Source: Aphrophora alni (lineage: Eukaryota > Arthropoda > Insecta > Hemiptera > Aphrophoridae). From it: a stretch of 64,000 nt of DNA. This document shows positions 56,554-64,000 of this stretch, in pieces; the first letter of the stretch is position 1; each line of letters starts with the position of its first letter. The notes under the pieces were generated by a model. It saw only the letters and a program-made list of their open reading frames with translations. It was not told the DNA's origin and did no database searches. Position numbers and translations under genes: made by a program. The stretch lies in the NCBI GenBank assembly GCA_963513935.1, contig OY740774.1, forward strand, positions 28,663,949 to 28,727,948, read 5' to 3'.

Positions 56554-58914
56554 GAAATAAATCCAGAAATAATAATATTAAAATAAAAATATTAACCAAA
56601 ATAATTAAAATATTTATAAATCCGTCATGGAATAAAACATTTATTTCCTAAATTCTAACCTGGAGTCGATATCAGAATATCTTAAATATTTCGCCGAGCT
56701 TGAAGTGTCCAATTTGTGGTGCACATTATGTATACATAGTTAAGCGACAAAGGAGGGCACACCTGAGGCACTTAGGTGAATTGATGCTCTAGCCGCGATG
56801 CGACACACCGGCAATATCGTTAGTTCTTATCTTGGAATTGCAAATTGTTTTAAACATTATTAACGAATTTTGAATATTATATATTCTCATTTATTCCATG
56901 GTTCCAATCCGAATTACAATTAATTATACATCGTTACCTTGTGTCCGTTAAATAATTTTGTAGTTACATAATAAGATAGACTTACATTTGATGGTACAAG
57001 GTAGAAATAGTATACAGTAATATAAATCCTAACTATTGAAACGCCTACAGCTGTAGCTATGAAACGTACACCTATCCTTTCCTCAAGAATAATTCACACC
57101 AATTTGGGCTCATTCATCTGTATATAGAATGGGTCAGTTGAATTGAGACCAGTTAATAATATCTCAAAAAATAATCACAAATAAAATGTTTTAGACACAA
57201 GTTTTTTGTTTCGGGAGGGGGGATAAATGACATTATTCGTTTATTTGAGTGTGGGTTTTCATGATTATTTCAAGGTCAAATCATTTGTTTAAAAACAGAA
57301 ACCTATATATAGGGCTAGGGTTATTCAAAATTACACTGCATATGTCAAGAACTGATTCTAGGGATACATTTTTTTAAAGTATCCGTATAAACATATGTTT
57401 GAAAACGCTACGTTTTTTGGGTTACGGTTAGCAAAATTGTGCGCTTTGATTTTTTTCTTCAAGAGTAAAATGAAGCCGTACTGTAATTCTTACAACCGAA
57501 ATTGTAGAACAATTTTTGTAGAAAAATTGTAGAACGGTGGTTTTATGTATTATTTTTTTTCTGGATAATTGTAAAAATAACTTCCACAGAACTGTTCTTA
57601 CCCTCATTTCTGAAAAAACTGGTGTAAAATATTTAAAAAATGAGTTGAAAAGTACACATATTTACGGAAAACCTAAAAAGGGTGTTTTTCGATTCCAATT
57701 TTTCTATTTACACTACGTCTTTTTTTCGGATGTAGTATTCTATTGAACTCCGTTTGAGGTTTGCGTGAGACAGTTGTTCATAACATAACAATTGTTCTGT
57801 ATTGTGAAACAATAGGGAAAAAAATATGATTATAATTTTCGTAGATCTTGTTGGTTAATAAGACTCAAAATTAATTGTATAGTTATCTTAATAAATTAGC
57901 TGTTGTTAAACAACAAAAAATAATAACAGTAATAAATTTTCTGTTTGTTTTGAAAAATTGAATGTTAATGGTAACTCATGATTTATTATTTCAAGACACA
58001 GAGAGCTGATTAGTAATTTTGCTGTTTGTTTTCTAAAATAGGTTTTTATGTTTACGAATGTTGAAACGATTTATTTTTCATGTAAGAGACAGATGATTTG
58101 TGTAAGTTCCTATGAACTTACTCACATGTTTTGTTTTTTTTTTAATCGGAATTTTTGACTCGTCAAAAATATAAATCCGTCTTCATCGTGTCCTTTGTCG
58201 AATTCTATGTAAGAAGTATCTTGACTATCATTAAATAATTTTTGAGATGCAGCGTTTGATCCATTTTAATTTCAAGAATGTACCACTCCAATTAACATTT
58301 TAAACTGTCTATAGTGATTCTATTATTCGGACTAAAAGTTTCTTTAAAATTAAAACAATACAATTTAAATTAATTACAATTATTAATTAGGCTACAATGT
58401 ATCACGAAATAACTGTTTCACTTTGAAAGTTCAATGTATAAAGTTATACAAATTAAAGTAAACATTGTTTGCCGGATGTTTGCTCTATAAATATCTATAT
58501 GTGACTTTGGAGTTAGCGTTTACACTTTTCTGTATTTTGTTTCAAGTCAGGTGCAAAGGAAGTTATTTTGTTCAAAATTGGACTAGAAGCTCAGGAGAAT
58601 TCCGCTAGGAGCGTTAGATCGAGAGTAAAATTAAATTAAATTTCAGTTTTGTTTTTAAGTCTCGACAGGATTAACAGAAGTTTCATCGCGCGGGCAACAA
58701 CTCTCTCCTCTACATTAAAATTCTGTACGGACATGATTATACTCTAAAGAAGAATTTCCCCCATATTTTATCTGAACGTGTTGCAACTGATATCATTTTA
58801 AAGACAACTAATTTTCAAACGTGGAAAACTAATAAAATATCTATTGTCTTCAATATTTGAATTGCAAATATATTTTATAATGTTAACTTTATTATTATTT
58901 ATCGTAGATTCTTT
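56554..58914. other. Unassigned AT-rich DNA
   Basis: Apart from the possible zinc-finger relic at 56,651-56,792 no coding signal was found. A TATA-like CTCTATAAATATCTATA at about 58,483 precedes GC-richer DNA at 58.54-58.76 kb, but no exon could be recognised. Confidence 0.5.
56651..56792 (+). pseudogene. Possible C2H2-like zinc-finger fragment
   Basis: A stop-to-stop frame of about 47 codons contains KCPICGAHYVYIVKRQRRAH followed by LRHLGEL. The CPIC pair, 14 intervening residues and H-x2-H roughly resemble a C2H2 finger, although the usual spacing is about 12 and H-x3-5-H. There is no start codon and no second finger. It could be an exon remnant of a gene or of a transposon, or chance. Confidence 0.25.
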
Positions 58915-59148
58915 CCTTGTTGTTTAAAGGCGAAATCGTATCGTTCATCACCACTTTCTTAAAAAAGGAATAAAACAACAAAAATAATGTCTTCTAGCCT
59001 TCGAATAACTTAAGGTTGGAAGAGAACATAAATTTCTCAAGAGAGACATGATAGGAAAGATAAAAGACTACGTGAAAAAATGTGTAGATCTAGCTAGGCA
59101 CTCTCGGGATTGCCAAGCCCCGCACTCACCCTTGAGATAAAACTATGA
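58915..59148 (+). repeat. Repeat P, copy 6
   Basis: CCTTGTTGTTTAAAGGCGAA, GTTCATCACCACTTTCTTAA, GGTTGGAAGAGAACATAAAT, TCAAGAGAGACATGATAGGA, TGTAGATCTAGCTAGGCACT, GGGATTGCCAAGCCC and CTTGAGATAAA follow the P order. It ends just before the LINE relic at 59.16 kb. Confidence 0.78.
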
Positions 59149-59159
59149 AGAACTGAATA

Positions 59160-59900
59160 GTTTTGGATGTTTTACTGCTCGAAGAGTAAGCTTGAGATTT
59201 TCACAAATCCGATAGGATAGAAATTAGCACAACCATAAGAAACTATGCTACAATGTTTCAGGCATCAGTGTTGGCTATAATAGAATGTGCATAACTGTAT
59301 CTGGCAAGAGAGTATGCCAATGAGTATATCATAGATAAGACAACTAGATTGCGATACAAGTTGTAAGTTCACAAGAATGCAATTTTCTTTGTCAGCTCTA
59401 AACCAACTAGAAATTACTTTTGTGCATACAGTAGTCATAAAGATTCTTGGGTGTTAAAGAAGTAGCAAATACTGGAGCCTAAACAAAAGTGTTGAAAGAA
59501 CTGTCGATAGAAGATGAGTTAAAGTTAGAAATTCTTAATAGCTGGAGACAGAGATCAAGGGGATAGCTCATGGGTCACTGTACGAAACCAATTAAAAACT
59601 CTATGTACGAGTATATAACCTCATTAAGTAGATGCAACCAAAGAAAGGTCTTGAACTTATTAACAGGACATGAAGAATTCTGGAAACATTTAAATACCCT
59701 AGGTGCAAATCACGGCCAGTTGAAACGTAGACAGTATGACTAACATACTCGTACACAATCAGCAGAATATATACTTTTGAAGTATGAAGTATGGAGCGTT
59801 GAAGACTCACGATCTTCGGCCTATCTTCATTTACGAAACAGCTTCTCAGACTTATGAAGGAGACGGAATTGAACAATATCGACTAGGACTAAGGAAGTGC
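59160..59900 (+). pseudogene. Jockey-like LINE relic: RNase H domain and C-terminal region
   Basis: In one plus frame (59,244-59,291) the peptide YATMFQASVLAIIECA matches the conserved RNase H segment of jockey-clade ORF2 proteins (YATVFQAEVxAI), with Ser in place of the catalytic Glu. A stop follows. A likely remnant of the first RNase H motif (FTDGSK) lies near 59,170. From 59,627 another frame reads SRCNQRKVLNLLTGHEEFWK then HLNTLGANHGQLKRRQYD. This is the C-terminal LLTGH-x-HL region that precedes the zinc-knuckle-like motif. After a stop at 59,741 the same frame gives QSAEYILLKYEVW, a decayed ETAEHILLxCxxL with Cys changed to Tyr. Several stops and frame changes show an old, dead 3' fragment. 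No reverse transcriptase domain is present. Confidence 0.8.
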
Positions 59901-61040
59901 AAAAAACGTGTTTTAGTTTGAGCTACCAGGCGTATGAAACCAACTTCCAACTTTAAAAATAAAAATCATTTCAGTATTTTAAAACTCAAAGTATAGGGTA
60001 TTCCTAGCCCGGCTATGTCTTACATGATCAAAAGTACTGTATTTTGATGGCAAACATCAAAATCGAAAATTTCGCTTAAATTTCTGTTTTCAGATTACTT
60101 AATTTAAATAAAGTAGTGTTTACAATCATGACTCTTATACATATTGGACCGATTTTGATATACATCACGTGGAAAAATTGGGGGAAAATAGATATTTTTA
60201 TAGCAACTTTAAATTTCGATAAAAGTTTTATTGATTTTTAAACGTTTGAGAATGGATTTATACAATTTAATAAAATAGGTAAGGAATTAGAGCAATTCAA
60301 TATTAATATTTTCTCCAAGAAGTAAACCCTTACCGTTTCCAAACACAGGCATACATCTACACTTCGTTTGTCTTCAACAAGCATGAATAATTTATGTATG
60401 TAATACAAATTGCATTGGATGCTAAATGAGTAAGTAAAACTGCATAGTGTCACTGGTTAACCACTTCAATATTAATGAAACATATTGTACTGAATACCCT
60501 ACCATTCTCTAGGGTGCATACAATCTGTGTTGAAGGAAGCAGTGCAATGATATGACCTCTCCTATGTCATCTGGTTTCTCTCTGGTTGGAATATATACAG
60601 TATTTTAGTATGCCGGTTGCAAAAATAATTCCAAGTTTTGATCACAAAATGAGCTCATGTTCTAGATTAGAAAGAAGAACAACAAGAAAAAAATTCCAAT
60701 CTCTTACAGAGACCATTTTTCAATCATATTTTGTGAGTAGTAAAACCAAGTTACATGCTACAATTGAACTCCAGTCGATATCAACAGTCATTTAAATTTC
60801 TCTCCACCACAATTGAAAGATGCACATTCAAAGCAGTTAAAATTCCAACCATCACTCTCAATTCATTTCTTTTTAGTCTTTTCCTCCCTACGTCATTGTA
60901 ATTTAGGTTACAAACTTACCAGATATATTCAGGAAGCTCGGTATACAATCCACTATCTACTCCATCTACTTAAGTGTTCCTTTCTGGATCAATTCCTTAC
61001 ATATTTGCTCCGAAACCGCTAGTGCAGGTACTTGTAAAAG
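59901..61040. other. Unassigned DNA between two LINE relics
   Basis: No gene recognised. The open frames at 60,238-61,022 lack recognisable domains. The part near 61.0 kb may be the 3' untranslated remnant of the minus-strand LINE relic. Confidence 0.45.
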
Positions 61041-61640
61041 GAACGTAAAACCTTCATGGCTGACTTAGCCATCTTGTCGTCGCCTGTATGTTCCACAATG
61101 TCCTGACTTGCCCCTACAACCAGATAATCTAGACTTTTGTAATCTGTGCCAATTTTATCATTGCATCTTTATACTTCAAAGTCAGCAGTACTCTAACCAT
61201 CTGAACAAATCTCAACCTTACTACTTGCACATTGATGAATAGCAAATCCCTCTGTTTGGCACACCGATACATATATACTCAACTGGTGTTGTCTACGCGA
61301 TTTGATACCGGACATATGCAAATAGTGGAGGAAGTGTCACTGGCCAACTCATCCGCTTTCACATTACCTACATCTCCAAAATGTCCCGACTAACTCTGAG
61401 TCCAGTTCAGATCAATAACCCTCTCGATCTGTTGTTCATTTTATCATCTTTGACCTCAGATGTTAACATAGAAGTCACCATTAGAGTCCACAAAGCTCGC
61501 AGTACTGGCTCTTTTACGGAACAAATACTAACATTATTACCAGAGGAGAGTACCTCCTAGACTAACACACTTTACAACACCGATACAAGCTCAGCGCGTA
61601 CGATCTGTCGAATTCTGATTCTTAAACAAGTATTCCACAA
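61041..61640 (-). pseudogene. Jockey-like LINE relic, minus strand: RNase H domain
   Basis: Reading down from about 61,619, a minus frame gives IVRAELVSVL (the QAEVYAIL motif), two stops, then NNVSICSVKEPVLRAL and TLMVTSMLTSEV. In jockey RNase H the corresponding segment is ISICSDSQAALKAL, so the catalytic Asp is lost. A frame change then leads to SGHFGDVGNVKADELA at about 61,341-61,389, a near-canonical GHxGxxGNxxADELA motif that retains its Asp. A possible decayed Cys-rich C-terminus (CRGKSGHC) lies near 61,110. The DNA to about 61,880 may be more 5' sequence of the same element but gave no clear motif. Confidence 0.8.
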
Positions 61641-61924
61641 TCTGAAGACTCAATATTACCAACCTTTGAATGCATTCATTTAAGCAACCAGCCTTTCGGA
61701 ATCCGTCCGTTCCGCGACTTCCTCTACTCTCTCCTTGAAGAGAAAAGAACTTCGTATTCCATACCAAGAACTAAACATAGAAACTCTCTTCTAAGGAGTG
61801 AGTTAGTCACATTACGTATACTACCATGGCCATATGTTTTGTTTTCACACTTTGGGTTCTATTTGACAACTCAGCCAACCGTTGCCTTTTCGGTTTATTT
61901 GACCTCAATAACATTAAACATAAC
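61641..61924. other. Unassigned, possibly 5' continuation of the LINE relic
   Basis: GC content is similar to the LINE relic, and there is no diagnostic motif. Confidence 0.35.
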
Positions 61925-62200
61925 AATAACATTGTTTTAAGACGAAAAAGCTTTTGGTCATCATCGCTTATAAACAAAAGAAGATAAAATAAAAACTCCT
62001 AGTCGTCGAATACCCAAATAAGTAACTGTCGGAAGAGAACAAGATTTGTTCTAGAGAGACTAATAGAAAAAATGAAAGAGAGAGAGAGAACCAACCAATG
62101 ACTACATAAAAAAAAATTGTATGGTCTTTCGGCATTGCCACACCCGTACTTTAATTATAGTGTCCTCCTCAAGGTTGACCTTGAAGACAAGGATTAACAT
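61925..62200 (+). repeat. Repeat P, copy 7
   Basis: TTTTAAGACGAAAAAGCTTT, GGTCATCATCGCTTATAAAC, TAGTCGTCGAATACCC, GTCGGAAGAGAACAAGATTT, CTAGAGAGACTAATAG, CGGCATTGCCACACCCGTAC and AGTGTCCTCCTCAAGG follow the P order. A short (GA)n lies inside it at about 62,078-62,089. Confidence 0.75.
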
Positions 62201-64000
62201 TTATCAAAAAATACCAAAATTTCATAATCAAGTATCAGCTGTTCTGAAAAGTTAAAAAGAAGGATATTTCAACAATATTTCTTAACCGATTTCTACAAAA
62301 CTCTATTGTACTATATTTCAAAGTACGCTCGACTACTAAAATAAAACTTTACTTAGGTTTACTAAAACTTGCCTTTCCTGGGAGTAAATTAAATAAAGTG
62401 TATTATGGTGGTACATTTATGTAATAAGAAACTCTTATTAAATTACCAACTGTGTTAAACATTTCTTACGAATTTCGTACTTACTATTTCTCCTTTAGAA
62501 ACTCTTCCTACCTTATGGATTAAGAGATTCAATTGAATTTGAGTTGGAAAAGTTATTTTAAGAATAGCCCAAGGGTTTGAATACCCCAAGGGAAACGAAT
62601 GATCTGGGATAAGACTCCCTAATATTCACCTTTATATTAGAGTCATATGTTAAGCTTACTCTTTTCATGTCACGTTTCCTTCATTCGAAAGTTTGATAAG
62701 AGAAGACTTTTTATTTTCTCACATTTACTTACGTGGAAAAAGGTCTATAATGAAACAAGAAATCTTAGAGTGTTTTAATGAACTATAATTCTTAATTTTA
62801 GATAAAGGTGTCTGTCTTTAAGCTTTCCTTTAGCTCACAGTCTTGAGTGGTTCAATTAATTCCGATTAGTTTTGCAAAATATCTCGAGGCAAATATTTTT
62901 ACTTTTTAATTTTTTATTAACTAATAATATTGAAAAGTAGCTTCCGTAAGATCAAAACCAAAATGTAATGTTTATAAAAATTACTCCTTCAATTTTGATC
63001 AAATTTTACCAGAATATTGCCTCTAAGAGCCCAAACAAATTTCATTGGTCAACATCTCAAAAATTCAGGAAAAGGAAAAAATAGTTTAAAGAGCTAAAGA
63101 ACCGTTAACATCGTTGCGAATATTTGAATTTCTCAAAATCTGAACAAGCAGTTGCCATAAAATTTTGGTATACGTGGATATTTTGAATACGCCATATAGA
63201 CCTAATGTTCTGTGGCAAATTATGCATCATATACTACGTGCAAAAATTTCATAGACAACGATAATATTTCAATTACCGCAAAGCAGTCCTTTTTGTGGTG
63301 TCCTGCAAACAATTGGGCTTAAGTTTGTGGTTATAGAAATAGTATACAGTCAGGAAGCTTTGAGAGTTTTTTCTTAAAGAAATTATTTTCAATTTCCAGT
63401 AATGCTCCTATTTATATATTCTATCTAGAGACAGACGCTAAGCTGTTGTACAAACTGGTTTTTGAAATTAATTTTAAATATTTATAACAAAATCTACGTT
63501 TACTAGATAGAAACTTGCCAATGAAATAGCTGAGCAGATTATTTGGAAAGATTTTGGTAAATTTCCGTTGCAATATTGAGAAATGTAAGCTTATACGTAC
63601 ATTTAAAAAAAGTTTAAAGAAGTACTGTAAAAAGAAAAATGAAATGATTTATTATTTAGATGAGGAGAGGTGCTCAGGAAACATGGTTGAATCCTGTAAA
63701 AAGTTCCTTACTATTTTTAGTAAATTATTTTTTTCTTTACAACAGCGGGCTTACATTACGTACATCTATACAAGAAGTTTCACTAGCACAATATTTAAAA
63801 GCAATAAGTGTTATTTTACCACTTAAAGTAGACCAGACAGGCAAAAAAATACGAGATCTGTTCTTTGTGAAATTCTTGACATGAGACAAACATTGTACAC
63901 TTTTTGGTAACATTTAGGCGAAATTAGAATATTATATTTTCGAAGCGGAATCCTTGTTGAAAAACAAATATTAATTAGAAAACTGGTATAATGGGGTAAA
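62201..64000. other. Unassigned AT-rich DNA to the window end
   Basis: No gene is supported. A repeat T head-like fragment lies at about 62,975-63,080 (TCAAATTTTACCAGAATATT and CATTGGTCAACATCTC). Two overlapping open frames at 63,554-63,884 show no recognisable domain. Confidence 0.5.

Noticed and set aside
58483..58560. Promoter with a TATA box (CTATAAATA)
   Set aside because: A lone TATA-like word in AT-rich DNA; no downstream exon or second promoter element was found.
60238..61022. Open frames between the two LINE relics
   Set aside because: No domain motif in any frame; lengths are within chance expectation for this slightly GC-richer stretch.

Overview
This is a strongly AT-rich stretch of eukaryotic, most probably insect, nuclear DNA. 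I found no intact protein-coding gene, rRNA or tRNA gene in its 64 kb. The insect call rests on several things seen together: five perfect TTAGG units (the arthropod telomere motif) at 45,887-45,911, a Tc1/mariner-type element whose broken transposase is of a kind common in arthropods, decayed jockey-type LINE fragments with RNase H motifs, tRNA-derived SINE-like copies, and very long di- and trinucleotide microsatellites. The order cannot be fixed from the sequence. The longest open frames are low-complexity artefacts of (GA)n, (CT)n and a 27-bp minisatellite. Sequence comparisons were made by eye, so repeat boundaries are approximate.

Layout. 1-13.2 kb: mostly unassigned AT-rich DNA carrying a SINE-like copy (2.4 kb), a dispersed repeat here named R (3.6-4.1 kb), a foldback element with about 150-bp inverted arms (5.1-5.7 kb), repeat S (6.06-6.48 kb), a Tc1-like relic (7.9-8.3 kb) and a purine-rich stretch with CCAAT and TATA-like motifs (9.48-10.26 kb) that could be a promoter/5' exon or an LTR. 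13.2-26.1 kb: a degenerate long-period tandem array, in which modules A to F recur in the same order about every 2-3.5 kb. 26-34 kb: unassigned DNA, repeat P copies, a tandem pair of R (32.2-33.2 kb) and a GC-richer island (29.1-29.75 kb). 34.04-34.31 kb: (GA)n. 34.65-38.28 kb: a satellite of 62-bp units, about 57 copies, with internal higher-order structure. 38.3-48 kb: more dispersed repeats, a second tRNA-like SINE (42.3 kb), a 27-bp minisatellite (44.84-45.14 kb) and the TTAGG tract.

48.5-50.7 kb is a nest: an element (Q) with inverted termini contains a repeat P copy with an A28 tail and an 892-bp internally deleted mariner-like element flanked by TA. 54.4-56.6 kb holds two further Q copies separated by a 354-bp CT-rich tract. 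59.2-61.6 kb holds two jockey-like RNase H/C-terminal relics in opposite, tail-to-tail orientation. The remainder is unassigned AT-rich sequence.

No gene cooperation can be described. The window is best read as intergenic, long-intron or heterochromatin-like repeat-rich DNA, built from layers of transposon insertion and tandem amplification. The least expected structures are the long-period modular array, the satellite with higher-order repeats, and the previously unnamed dispersed families P, Q, R, S, T and U (names local to this report).
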